DNA of 64,000 nucleotides. Origin: Cricetomys ansorgei. Its lineage: Eukaryota; Chordata; Mammalia; Rodentia; Nesomyidae. Shown piece after piece: positions 45,258 to 55,670 of the stretch. Location of the stretch: contig JAMJFZ010000818.1 in assembly GCA_026225945.1 (NCBI GenBank), positions 2,647,501-2,711,500 on the forward strand, written 5' to 3'. Every line of letters begins with the position of its first letter. The first letter of the stretch is position 1. The position numbers and the translations under genes were made by a program. The notes under the pieces are model-generated. The model made no database searches. It was not told the origin of the DNA and saw only the letters and a list, made by a program, of their open reading frames with translations.

Positions 45258-45302
45258 TGTGTGTGTGTGTGTGCACGTGCGCGCGCCTGTGTGTCTGTTG
45301 AA
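45258..45302. repeat. (TG)n with GC-rich alternating core
   Basis: TG units pass through gcacgtgcgcgcgcctgtg, an alternating purine-pyrimidine run. Confidence 0.92.
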
Positions 45303-45392
45303 AGAAAGACTAGATTTCACAGTATAGTCCTTGCTAGCCTCAAGTTTGCAATTCCCCTGCCTCAGCTTCCCAGGTGAGATATATGGAGTAGT
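45303..45392 (-). mobile_element. PB1/B1-type SINE fragment, reverse
   Basis: 'ttcacagtatagtccttgct' and 'cccctgcctcagcttcccag' resemble the reverse right half of a PB1 element. Confidence 0.45.
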
Positions 45393-46982
45393 CCGCTGCA
45401 TTCTATGCTTCTGCACTTCAACTCTCTCTCACCTCAGAGCAGATGGGTAAATGGCTCCAGAACTCTGGGATAAGAGTGGAATTCTCAAAGTCAAGATTAG
45501 AGACTCTTCAAGAGGGTCTGCTTGAAAGAAGTACACAAACACAGGCTGGCTTGACCAATGAGGGGTAAGAAAATTCTAAGACAACACTGCCATCCATTTC
45601 TGCTTTTTTCTAGCTGAGAATGCTGGAGTTAATAAAAAAAATACAGATGCAAACAGGGATAACCTAGGACTGAACTAGCCTGGCAAGGAGCGATACAAGA
45701 AAGAAACCAGCCAAGAGATGAAGCCATGCCAGCAAGCAAGGGTATTTCTTGGGCATGGGCCAGGGTGGCACTAACTTTGAGAGCTTTGAAAACATAGTCT
45801 AGAAGAGGGAGGAGAGGAGCAGGGGGTGGATATCTGCTCCTGGAACTCTCAGGAGTCCGGCTATTCTTAGCCGCGTCTGGGGGCTGAGGAAAGTACTCTT
45901 GCTGAATTATAGACAAGACAAACCTTTATTAACTCCCTCCCGGTGGCAGGCAGGCAGCTAAGCAGAATCCAGGAGATGTTATCTGGAAGGTGCATGGCTC
46001 TGTAGAAATATTTTAGAGGTCAGGACCCAACACGGAGTTGAACTTTTGTGTGTGTGTTTATTGAGGGGGATGTTTAGACTCCAGCTCCATGTATTGGGTA
46101 ATTGTATAACCATTGCGCTGAACTGCTAAGAGTCGATGCCAGCTGCCTGGGTGAATGAAGACTAAAATAATCTACCAGCATGGGAGGTTTTGGCTTTGAG
46201 TCTGCAGGGCATGTTCAGACCAGAGTCTTCCAGTCAAGTTTAGAAGGTCTAACTGGCCCAGCAGATGTGGTTCCCATCATCAGTCATCGAGAGATGAATG
46301 TCTGAGAGAACTGGTTCAAGTCCAAATGTCTTTGGTGACACGAACAAGTGTGACTCCACCAGAGTTGAACTAGCAAGTCGAATGGCTTTCTGATAGCATG
46401 AACAAAGAGTGGCCAGCTTGGGTGATGGATTCTCCAAGGTGGCATAGATGTGGCCCCCTCTTTCATTCACCTATCTTGGCCTATATACCCTAGCACCTAT
46501 CAAGACCCAGAGTCCGACATGTGCTAAATTAGAAAGGAATTGCTACAAATAGCAGGAAGGGACTCTGGGTTTCATTTGAATCCCTGGGCCTTCCTCATCC
46601 CCTCATCCGTGAGGGAATGCCACAAACCTGATAGGGAAGGACTCTTCGTATCAGTTAAGAATGCACTCAGCTGCAAGCAGGTGAGCAGCCAACCACGGTG
46701 GCTAAAATAGGGAGCATTTCCAATTTAATTTCCTTATCATAAATTGATAGCTATAACCACATGTACTTAGAATGTTCAACATGGTGTTTTTGTGTATGCT
46801 GTGGCTCAGGTTTGTCCACCTGCTGGCCACACACAGCCCCGTGCAGCCGGAGATAGGTATGGTGTGGCCCAACCTCAAATTGTAAACTTACTTCTGACGT
46901 TAGGAGATTTGTTTTGAAACATGACAGGAAGTCCCTGAGTGTTCATGGGAATCGTGTCATGTTCTTATAGAGGAAAACGGAA
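45393..46982. other. unique stretch, about 1.6 kb
   Basis: No SINE, LTR or microsatellite recognised. No gene supported. Confidence 0.4.
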
Positions 46983-47203
46983 AAGATGAAGATGATGATG
47001 ACATGGAGATGATGAAGATGATGATGATGAAGATGGTGATGGAGATGATGCTGATGAAGATGATGATGGTGAAGAACATGATGATGATGGAGATAATGAA
47101 GGTGATGATGGTGAAGAAGAAGATGATGATGATGATGGAGATGGTGATGCGGATGATGATAATGATGGTGATGGAATGATGCTGATGAAGATGATGATGA
47201 TGA
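46983..47203. repeat. imperfect (GAT)n trinucleotide array
   Basis: About 220 bp of GAT/GAA/GGT units. One forward frame is open across most of it and reads as Met-rich with Lys/Glu. No start context or flanking coding sequence supports a gene. Confidence 0.95.
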
Positions 47204-47306
47204 CAGAATCTGATGTTCAGTTACTGAGTATCTCTGGACAGAAAGGATGGGAATGGGACATGATCAGAGAAGAGCACACAAGAAGGTTCAGAGATTAAAT
47301 CCTGCC

Positions 47307-47447
47307 TGGCCCACCATGATGGTGCACATCTGTAATCTCAGCACCTTGGAGGCAGAGGAAGGAGGATGAAGAGTTCAAGGTCATGTGTAGCTATGTGGAG
47401 AGTTTGAGGCTAGCCTGGCCTAAGTGAGATAAAACAAAACAAAAGCC
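47307..47447 (+). mobile_element. PB1D/B4-type SINE
   Basis: 'atggtgcacatctgtaatct', 'agagttcaaggtcatgtgta', 'tgaggctagcctggcctaag' and an AAAACAAAAC tail. Confidence 0.78.
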
Positions 47448-47474
47448 ATAGTTTAACTCTTACTTCTGTTTGTG

Positions 47475-47580
47475 GATTGTCTATTCTTCAAGCATCTATG
47501 TAGCCAGCTTTGTGCTGAGTGTCGAGGGTACATCAAAAAACAGTTCAGGGACTTGAATGAAGCAACACCTGCCTGCTCCA
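47475..47580 (-). mobile_element. L2-type LINE relic
   Basis: 'ttgtgctgagtgtcgagggt' followed by 'acatcaaaaaacagttcagg' fits the L2 3' end layout. Short and decayed. Confidence 0.4.
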
Positions 47581-47704
47581 GCTCTGGGTGACCTGTTAGG
47601 TCAGGTTCTATATCTACAAATACACACTGACATGGGTGTCCCAGAGTTGAACATCGGGTGGGGGTAACTTTGGTTCCTGCTCAGTATTCTGAAATTCCAC
47701 CATC

Positions 47705-47988
47705 ATAGTGATGTGTCACAAGACACCCCCCCACCCCCATGCCTGAAATCCCAGATGGTCCCAGTAGTCCTTCTGTCATTATGGGGGATGTGCCCTAAGA
47801 TGCCCCTGTGACCCAAATGCCAGACAGTATCAAATTTCATATAAACTGTGTATTTTTCTGTATCTAATACTGATTACAAAGCTCAGTTTATTCATGGTAA
47901 GAGACTAATAACAATAGCTACTAAAAACTAGGCAAATTATAACAATATACTTTAATGAATGGGTCTCTCTTCAAAGAGTCAAATTAAA

Positions 47989-47990
<2 letters not shown>
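47705..47990 (+). mobile_element. Tigger/MER2-type DNA transposon relic
   Basis: 'ggggatgtgccctaagatgc', 'ggtaagagactaataacaat' and 'attataacaatatactttaa' match Tigger-group wording from memory in the right order. Confidence 0.6.

Positions 47991-47991
<1 letters not shown>

Positions 47992-48032
<41 letters not shown>
47992..48032. repeat. (TG)n microsatellite
   Basis: About 20 TG units between the Tigger relic and a reverse B3. Confidence 0.97.
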
Positions 48033-48034
<2 letters not shown>

Positions 48035-48320
48035 ACTCATGTGCACTGGTAGAGGCCAGAGAAGGAAATGAAGTATCTCTTCTACATCAGTTCCCATCAT
48101 CCTCACCTGAGGAAGGCTCCCTCACAGAACCGGGCGCTAAGCTGACAACCAGTTAAGTGCCAGCAATTCTCCTGACTCCACCCCCTCACAGCGCTGAGGT
48201 TACAGGAGTGTGTGACCACGCCCAGCTTTTCAGATGGGTGCCAGGGATTTGAACCCGTGTTCTCCTGCTTACACAGTAAATGTTCTTGCTCACTGACGGT
48301 GCCGTTCCTCCTTGCCCAAA
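48033..48320 (-). mobile_element. B3-type SINE, reverse
   Basis: 'ctggtagaggccagagaagg', 'cagcgctgaggttacaggag', 'gtgccagggatttgaacccg', ending near 'tgctcactgacggtgccgtt'. The TG tract sits at its tail. Confidence 0.78.
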
Positions 48321-49169
48321 TTCTAGTGTCTCTAATTGTGGTCATCATGGGTAACTGAATGCATGTGGGCAGACGGAAGTTCTAGAACACAGGCTATACG
48401 TTTCATTGGTGCTTTTCACGGCTGGATTTAATGCATATCCCCGCCGTGTGGTTACCCATTGATGACTTGAAGCTGGGCACATGTTGAAACTCTGCTGTGG
48501 TTTTTTCAGGGGAAGCGATGAGGAGGCTGTGGAGCCGCTTAGAGCAGGGGCAGAAGATAGCAAAGCAGGAGGGATGCTCTGTCAGGATTCTGGGGAATAA
48601 AACACACTCCATGAAACAGCAGAACACCGCATGGCACGGTTGAAAGCACTCAAGGACTCCTTTCCAGTTGGTTTAATGAAACTTTGTCAGTTAACTAATG
48701 AGCTAACTACATTTGGCACACCCATTTGGACTATAAGATAAATTACATTAAATACTAAAAGGCTTGGGCTTCCAGCAAAGTGGGTGTACAGCCCTGTGGG
48801 AACTCTCTGGTCAGACAGTGAGGCTTTTTCTGTGTAGTTGGTCTTTCTTTCTCTACTTCTCTGTTGGGAATTTGGCCTGGAATGTCACTCTGAGTTCCCT
48901 GCTCAGGCTCCAGGGGAAACAGGCTAGACAAACCTGACTTCCATGCCTGACCTTGAACTTGGAGCTTACATGACACCTGGAGAACAATAATATAGTCAGG
49001 TGGGAATGCCTTGGTGGGAAGATGAGCCTTAGGAGGATGCCTCTGACTCCTCCCCCTGTTCTCCTCCACCCCCTCCTGCCCCATGGCTGCTGCTCACCAA
49101 AAGCTTACTCAACATGAGGAATTCTTTCCATGTTTACCCATCAGACTCTCTGGTTCTTTGGAGGACTCA
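48321..49169. other. unassigned stretch
   Basis: No recognised gene or repeat. The 109-codon minus frame at 48755-49084 has no recognisable motif. Confidence 0.4.
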
Positions 49170-49265
49170 GAATCCCTGTTTTACAGAGGAAATGACTGTG
49201 GTCCAGAGAAATCAAAGAATTCCCTGATGTCACGCCAGCAGCAGCCCAAGGGCCATACAGTAAAC
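49170..49265 (-). mobile_element. possible MIR relic, reverse
   Basis: 'ccctgttttacagaggaaat' followed by 'tgtggtccagagaaatcaaa' is reverse MIR/L2 3'-end wording. Confidence 0.4.
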
Positions 49266-49630
49266 GAAAGTAGCCACAGTAGACTCACCACCGGGTTTTT
49301 TCAGGGCACAGGTTCCCTCCCAGCCAGCACCTGCTCTGGATCTGGAGCTCTGGAATAGTGGGTTGGACCCTGCCTCCTCGTGGAGGGGGGCATGCTGACC
49401 ATGTAGGGATGCTGAACTGAGTCCTGACCTCTACACATGCATGTCAGTGACACCTCTAGATTTGTGACAGACAACCCATTGCCTCATGTCCCCTGGGTCT
49501 TCCCGTAAACTTGGGAGTCATCCGTGACTCTTCTCTTTCCTTCACGCAATACTTTAGGAAAGCCAGGGCTCTTTGACCTTCACCCTCTATTCAGATGCAG
49601 ATGATTGGTCTCCTCTCTCTCCTAGGACAT

Positions 49631-49631
<1 letters not shown>
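49266..49631. other. unassigned stretch
   Basis: No recognised gene or repeat before the (CA)n array. Confidence 0.4.
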
Positions 49632-49690
<59 letters not shown>

Positions 49691-49940
49691 ACACATACAC
49701 ACACACACACACATACACACACACACACATCCACACACACACACACACACATACACACACACACACATACACACACACACACATCCACACACACACACAT
49801 CCACACACACACACACACACATCCACACACACACCCACACACCCACACACACACACATCCACACACACACACACACACACATCCACACACACACACACAT
49901 CCACACACATACATACACACACACACACACACATCCACAC

Positions 49941-50016
<76 letters not shown>

Positions 50017-50028
50017 ATACACACACCA
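49632..50028. repeat. very long compound (CA)n array
   Basis: About 397 bp of CA units with regularly spaced CATCC and CATACA interruptions. The left (about 55 bp) and right (about 65 bp) ends are pure CA. Open on several frames in both directions, which produces 130-167 codon His/Thr and Cys/Val pseudo-ORFs. Confidence 0.99.
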
Positions 50029-50473
50029 GATTGCTTCATAGGCTTTCCAGCTCCTCTTCTTTCCTCCTGTAATTGACTCTTAGCTGAGTGATCAGAAAGC
50101 TGCTTCAGCTCAGAGCCCTGCTAGGGCTCCCTAGTTCCCTGACAGCCACAGCACAGCCTGTACTCCTTCGGGGAAGGGGAAGGGGTCCCAGCTGCTTCCT
50201 CCCTGCCCTTTCATGGGGCTTTCTTGGGTCAGTTCAACAGCAGTGTAAGTGATTCGTCCCATCTCAAACACAACTTTAAGAGTCTCCTTACCAACACGTA
50301 CTTCTTCCCCAAGCCAGAGATAAGGCCATGGTGCTCTAAACAAGGCCCAAATCACCCCAAACTGAATCGAGCAGATACTCAGCAACCAGAGCAAGTGCGA
50401 TGAATTGCTACATGTGCGGGATGTTTGTCAGATGGTGAAACACAGCCAGATCTAACTGATACACCTCATTGTT
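50029..50473. other. unassigned stretch
   Basis: No recognised gene or repeat. Confidence 0.4.
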
Positions 50474-50580
50474 TTGGGGTTTGAGACAGGGTCTCCCTTT
50501 GTATATAGTCCAGGCTAGCCCTGAGCAAGAGATGTTCCTGCTTCAGCCTCTTCAGTTTTGGCCGCACAGGTGGGCAGCAC
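50474..50580 (-). mobile_element. PB1/B1-type SINE, reverse
   Basis: 'ggtttgagacagggtctccc', 'agtccaggctagccctgagc' and 'gttcctgcttcagcctcttc' are reverse PB1 wording. Confidence 0.65.
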
Positions 50581-50944
50581 TCCATGCCTGTGGGTCTCAT
50601 CCTTGTTTTCCCTGTCTGAAACTGAGGATGAATGAACCCAGGCCTCCAGCTTGCAAGATGTGCTCTGTTTGCTGACAAAGACAGAGGCACAGAGAGCTTT
50701 CCCAGCCGTTAGTGTGTGCCCATCAGTACAGTAAACCCTGGGTGGGAGCATGCTTCCCTCACGACCTGAGGACTCGGCTGCCAAGTGTTGAGGGACAGAG
50801 AAGTTCTGATGAGCTCTGATCTAGTCCCAGGGAGAGGAAAAATGGAGGGTAACCCTGTGACATGGCAGACCGGCCACCTGGACTGGAAATTGTGAGTCTG
50901 GCTCCTTGATCAGCCTCAGCATTGATGCTTAATGCCAATTCCAC

Positions 50945-51085
50945 AGAGAAGCTGCTGGATTTGAACCCAGATCTGTCACCTCCCCACATCAAGCCTTGGT
51001 TTCTGAGCCTTGGTTTCCTTATTTGAAAATTAGGAACAGTGGGACTAACCACTCCCAAGAACTCTTGTATGGAGTCAACTAACTT
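50945..51085 (+). mobile_element. MIR SINE relic
   Basis: 'gctggatttgaacccagatc', 'agccttggtttccttatttg' and 'ggaacagtgggactaaccac' follow MIR order. Confidence 0.65.
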
Positions 51086-51227
51086 ATAGCAAACTAGTCT
51101 GGTACTCCAGGGATGGCCATCCTAGCTTCCTGCTGTTAATACAACCAGAGTTGTAACCTGGGCCATCTGTTTTTATTAGTAGAGTAACAAAAGGACCTTG
51201 CACCATCTGCTCAGTTCTTTGGGGGCT

Positions 51228-51327
51228 GGATTATCATATTAGCTACTGCTGACCAGAGCAACTAAGAAAGGAAGGTTTATTTGGGCTCACACCTCAAGTG
51301 TACAGTTCATTGTGGGGGTGGGGGTGT
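51228..51327 (-). mobile_element. MaLR-type LTR fragment
   Basis: 'aaggaaggtttatttgggct' and 'tacagttcattgtgggggtg' resemble the left part of a reversed rodent LTR that is cut by the ORR1 on its right. Confidence 0.4.
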
Positions 51328-51706
51328 CCTAGTTTGCTTGCTGTGATAAATATCATTACCAGAAGTAATGATATTCCTCCTTAGGGAGGAAAGGGTTTGT
51401 TTGGTTTACATGTCCAGGTCACAGTGCAGCACCAAGGGAAGTCATGGCAGAAACTCAAGACAGGAACCTGAAGGCAGGAACTGAAGCAGAGGCTATGGAG
51501 GGGTGCTGCTCACTGGCTTGCTCTCTGTGGCTTGCTCGTCTTGCTTTCTTAAACAACCCAAGATCACTGGACCAGCTCAGGCCCCACCCACAGTGGGCTG
51601 GGCTCTCCGACATCAATCACTAATTAAGAAAATGTCCCGCAGACTTGCCCACAGGCCAATCTGACGGAGGCATTTTCTCAGTTAAAGTTCTTTCTTCCCA
51701 AAGGGT
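51328..51706 (-). mobile_element. ORR1-type MaLR LTR, truncated
   Basis: 'gggaggaaagggtttgtttg', 'ctatggaggggtgctgctca', 'catcaatcactaattaagaa' and 'aatctgacggaggcattttc' are reverse ORR1 wording. The expected outer end (tgactctagcttgtgtc) is missing, replaced by sequence starting at 51707. Confidence 0.88.
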
Positions 51707-52408
51707 TTATGAATGAGAGGGTTGATGACAGATTTGTAGAGGAACGTTTAATCTTTTCATCCAGCAGCATGGATGCTCTAACAAAGGAGTACATTGGAAG
51801 GCTTATGTCATAGACATTTGATCTCTGATCTGGCAGTATGGCTGCTCCAGGGTAGAAAGAATGCTAGTACACATCTTTAATTTCAGAGGCAGTGGTTGTA
51901 CATGTCTTTAATCCCAGCTCAGTAGAGAGAAGCAGGGAGTTGAAGAATAGTGTGGAAGCAGAGCTCAGAGAGAGGTGGAAGCAGACAAGAAGTAGTGAGA
52001 GCTCAGAGAGTAGAAGCAGAGAAGAAGCAAGGCAGAGCTCAGAGAGAGAAGCAAGGAAGAAGCAGACAGGAAGCAGAAAAGAAGCAGGGCTCAGAGAGAA
52101 GCAGAGAGTTAGTTCATTCAGGCAATTTGAGGGCAGTCAGGTCACAGACAGACAATTCAGACGGAGAAGCTGAGAAGAGCAGGGCCAGACCAGAAAAAGC
52201 TAAGAGAGGAAGCAGACAGCTAGAAGCAGACGGTTCACAATTTATAGTTTGGCCTTCAGAAGACAGCTAGTCAGAGTGAGTTTAGTCAGCAAGCAGTAAG
52301 TCTCAGAGTCTGAATCCTTCTAGGTTTAGGTTTGAAGATTAGATTGTATGGAGGCTAAAACCCTCGAGGACAGGGGATTGAATTAGCAAAGAATAAACTG
52401 TCCTCTGC
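51707..52408 (+). repeat. purine-rich block with B1-like heads, origin unknown
   Basis: Two B1-like heads ('acacatctttaatttcagag', 'catgtctttaatcccagctc') precede about 300 bp of nearly pure A/G sequence with four GCTCAGAGAG units and many GAAGCAGA units. The 93- and 106-codon frames here are composition artefacts. Possibly LTR-derived. I do not recognise the family. Confidence 0.5.
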
Positions 52409-52729
52409 TGTATTGAATAGTTACTGTGTAGATCAACAAGAAAGACAAGGAGGCATTTTCATAGGTGGGAATCCTGTCAGACCTCAGTGGAGGGAACCAC
52501 CTGTCGTGCACAGTGGAAACCTGAGCATTCAGTCTCAGGTGTTTTTTATTGATACCTAAGCTCCTCAGGTGTTCTATTGATGGCACATCCAGATCATGAG
52601 GAATCAAACATCTTTTACACAAAGCCAACACCTGCAGACAATACAAAATGCCAAGGCCTAGGCAGCCCTTTACCCAACAGTGGTCAAAACAACCATTTTA
52701 AACATAACCGAAAATAAACTTCTTCAATA
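52409..52729 (-). mobile_element. mys-like ERV 3' LTR, copy 3
   Basis: About 321 bp. On its own strand it begins tattgaagaagtttatttt and ends ttcaataca, with the AATAAA signal present. The polypurine tract directly upstream (52730-52742) shows that this is the 3' LTR of an element with internal sequence, not a solo LTR. Confidence 0.88.
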
Positions 52730-52742
52730 TTTCCCCCTTTTT
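52730..52742 (-). other. ERV polypurine tract
   Basis: On the minus strand aaaaagggggaaa directly abuts the LTR start, the layout of a retroviral plus-strand primer site. Confidence 0.75.
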
Positions 52743-53782
52743 CACATAAGCCAATAAAAAACAATCACTTTATCTCTATAACAGAATTTAGCATTACACT
52801 AGCAGAACTATGTGCACGAGGAACAACGATGAGGCTTGCTAGGATGCACAGGACCAAATCAAGCATCTACCAAGCTTCTCACAATGTCTTTGGACAGCAG
52901 AAAAATATTATCCATGTCCTGTTATCTAGAATTCACTCATGATCTTCTGGGCCTCTCCAAAGGACCCTTGGGTCACTTCTCTGGCTCTGCCCTCTGCAGC
53001 ACACACAGCTTGTCCTCCAGGCTCTGGCTGGCTTCACGTCCCTGCTGCTGCTGTTCTTGGTGGTCGTCCCATGGCACTGGCATCTTCAAAACGGCTGGAG
53101 TCCCTTGCTGCAACTGGGCTGCACTTTCACCAATAGCCTCTCATGGGTTTTCTTCACGGTGCCAAGCCTCAATTTCTTTGTATGACCCCTTCAATTTGGT
53201 CCTCCAATTGCCACTGAGGCTGCACCTTTACCAATGGCCTCTCCCAGCCTCTCCCAGAGCCAAGCCTCAGTTGCTCTCCAATGACCTCCTTTGTTGTAAA
53301 AGTTTATTTTTAGCTATGTATAAAATAATTATTTTATGCACTGTTGGGTGAGGGGCTCCCTAGATTTTGGTGTTTTGTATTTTTGGCAGGTGTTGGATTT
53401 ATGGGGGGATGTTTAATTGCTAATGATCTGCATGTGCTATCAATAGAACACCTGAGGAGCTCTGGATCAATAAAAACACCTGAGCTCAGATGCTTGGGGT
53501 TCCACTGTCCAGTATGGAGCTTGCCATAATGGTGGTTCCCTCTGTTGAGGTCTGGCAGGGTTTGTGTATATGATTATACCTCCTTGTCCTTTTCTGCTGA
53601 GCCTCCACCATAGGAGTACAGCTACACCCCTTCATACCTTCAAAACCAATACTACCTGGGTGACTCTTATACCTTACCAAGTCCAGCTTCCAATACGAGG
53701 TACAACCTTGGTCGCCTTTGGGACACAGGTGTGCTGACCTTGAGGAAACACTTTACAGATTTTAAGATAGAGTCTGGTTTGC

Positions 53783-53785
<3 letters not shown>
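52743..53785 (-). mobile_element. ERV internal remnant, non-coding
   Basis: Wording such as 'gaccaaatcaagcatctacc', 'gcactttcaccaatagcctc' and 'actacctgggtgactcttat' recurs in muroid genomes as I remember them. The segment ends in the polypurine tract of the LTR at 52409. A sister LTR (53292-53626) splits it. The 171-codon plus frame (52836-53351) is antisense and crosses the LTR boundary. No gag/pol/env frame is intact. Confidence 0.6.
53292..53626 (+). mobile_element. mys-like solo LTR, copy 4, nested
   Basis: 335 bp, starts tgttgtaaaagtttatttt and ends gctaca. Flanked by ctcctt (53286-53291) and cccctt (53627-53632), a 6-bp target duplication with one change. It is inserted in the internal remnant of a related element and opposite in orientation to it. 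Confidence 0.93.

Positions 53786-53813
<28 letters not shown>
53786..53813. repeat. A(28) run
   Basis: About 28 uninterrupted A at the outer edge of the ERV internal remnant. Confidence 0.97.
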
Positions 53814-54543
53814 CTGTTAGTTTAAATCAGTGGCTTCTTGGATTGAAACCATGGCTTCCACCGCAGGGGTTCCTGGGGCCATGGAAAGAATCTCGGGCTG
53901 AAACATCCTGGCAGTTTGGCATTCTTTTCCACCATTGCTATGGGAAACCATACAATCTTCTTCATAGATCTCAAACACAAGACCCTCTTGAACCACACAC
54001 ACATACACACACAGAGCCATCAGAAAACTCAGTTCCTAGAACAGTATGCTCTGGTTCCCATTTTCCGCACCTCGGCCGCTGCCAGCAATGGGAGCATGGC
54101 TAGCTGCTGGAGCGTGCTGCATACAGCCACGAAGTTTGCCTGCACTGGGGTCAGTTCCATGACCAGGAAGTGGCTCTTACCTCAGAGTTCTTTCCCATTT
54201 ACAACTCTATAGAGCTTCCTTTATTCTGGCTCCCTCTGAGGAGTCTATTCTTTCTAATTTATTTACTAATTTTCCCTGCCTTTTCTCTTTCTAGAGCCTT
54301 ATTTCCTTTGTCCCATTCCTCTTCCTTCAGGAGACATGATTTTTTTTGCATATATACCCTTTCGTTAATCCCTTAATCCCTGTCCTGCCGGAACTGCCCT
54401 GAGCATGCTTTACCGAACTCTGTGACGTCTGGGATTTCTTTCTCTCCTTCCTTGACTCCATGTTGGATGTAGGTGGCGTGATGTACCGCCTCTTGTCGCT
54501 GCATCACTTGTAGTAGTTAGGCGGCTGTGTTGCTCAGCCTAAC
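53814..54543. other. unassigned stretch
   Basis: No recognised repeat. Open frames of 60-98 codons show no domain. Confidence 0.4.
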
Positions 54544-54713
54544 AACAAACAGACTTTACTGGAACATAAAGGAATCCATCCAACAGTTCCTGTAAAATAA
54601 GACTTTTCCTTGGGTCTACCTTCTGCTAGCCCACACTAAAAGTTAGATCTTACAAACTTCTGTAATTACATGTTTCAACTGCCTAGATAAATGGATGGAT
54701 GGGTCGATTGGTG

Positions 54714-54764
<51 letters not shown>

Positions 54765-54918
54765 TCATCATACATACATACATACATGGATGGATGAATA
54801 GATAGATGGGTGGCTGGCTGGCTGGATGAGTAGCTGGATAGATAAATGAATAGTTGGACAGAAAGATAGATGAACGGGTAATTGGCTCACATCCTGTCAG
54901 TTCCATCCCTGAGAACCC
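54544..54918 (-). repeat. inverted duplication, arm A
   Basis: Reverse complement of 57416-57900. Shared blocks include 'ttttccttgggtctaccttc', 'atgtttcaactgcctagata', and 'acatcctgtcagttccatcc', with a (GATA)n/(GGCT)n/(GATG)n core between them. Roughly 90% identity outside the microsatellite by eye. Homology stops abruptly at both ends. Confidence 0.93.
54716..54764. repeat. (GATA)n microsatellite
   Basis: About 12 GATA units within arm A. Confidence 0.97.
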
Positions 54919-54933
54919 TGATGAACTCACATA

Positions 54934-55107
54934 CGACAAGGAGGCATAGTCATAGGTGCAAACCTTGCCAGACCACATCAGAGGGAACCACCATCATGGC
55001 GAGCACCATACTGGAGAGTAGAAGCCTGATCGTCTCATCTCAGCGGTTTTTATTGACACAGAAGCTCCTCGGGTGTTCTGTGGATAGCACGTGCTGATCA
55101 CGCAGTG
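54934..55107 (-). mobile_element. mys-like LTR, copy 5, truncated
   Basis: 'gacaaggaggcatagtcata', 'agagggaaccaccatcatgg' and 'agaagctcctcgggtgttct' are the 3' half of the family. Its own 5' third is absent. It lies 15 bp from arm A of the inverted duplication. Confidence 0.85.
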
Positions 55108-55574
55108 AGGAAGATGTGGTAGCGGGAACGTGAAGCACCTGGTCTAGTTGCGCCCACAGCTGGGAAGCAGAAAGAGATGAATACTGATACTCTGCTGGCT
55201 TTCTCTCTTTCGTACAGTCTTGACCCCACCCCACGGGATGATGCCACCCATATTCAAGGTAGATTTGCCCTGCCCACGTAAACCTCTCTGGAAACTCCTG
55301 CATGGATATACTCAGAGGTGTGTCTCCTAGGTGATTCTAAATCCATCAAGCTGACAGTGGAGATGAACCACTAGAGCTTCTTACCTGTGTCTTATCTATT
55401 CCGCTCAAATGCTTCCTACACTACAGGTGCTCTCATGATTTTATGGACTTCTAAGTTGAGGAACCAAGAGATTGGAGCTTTTTTTCTACCCCGCTCTGTG
55501 AAGTCTAATGATGAGCTTCAGCCCTGGGGTCCCCAGGCACCCCACCAGTGAAACACCCATCATTACTGTCTTTA
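55108..55574. other. unassigned stretch
   Basis: No recognised gene or repeat. Confidence 0.4.
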
Positions 55575-55670
55575 GCTTTTCTGTGAGGGAACAGAGACTC
55601 AAAGATGTCAAGTATATTAACCAGAGTCCCACAGCTCCTGTGTGGTTCCATGGGATTCGAACTCAATGGA
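55575..55670 (-). mobile_element. MIR SINE relic, reverse
   Basis: 'gagggaacagagactcaaag', 'accagagtcccacagctcct' and 'atgggattcgaactcaatgg' are reverse MIR wording. Confidence 0.65.

Noticed and set aside
49573..50076. Overlapping 134-167 codon frames on both strands of the (CA)n array
   Set aside because: They encode only His/Thr or Cys/Val dipeptide repeats and exist in several frames at once, the expected artefact of a dinucleotide array.
51892..52270. Arg/Ser/Glu-rich frames resembling an SR-type protein
   Set aside because: They arise from the purine-rich GAAGCAGA/CTCAGAGAG tract. Composition alone produces the RS/ER look.
52836..53351. 171-codon plus-strand frame
   Set aside because: It lies antisense in an ERV internal remnant and crosses into the nested LTR.
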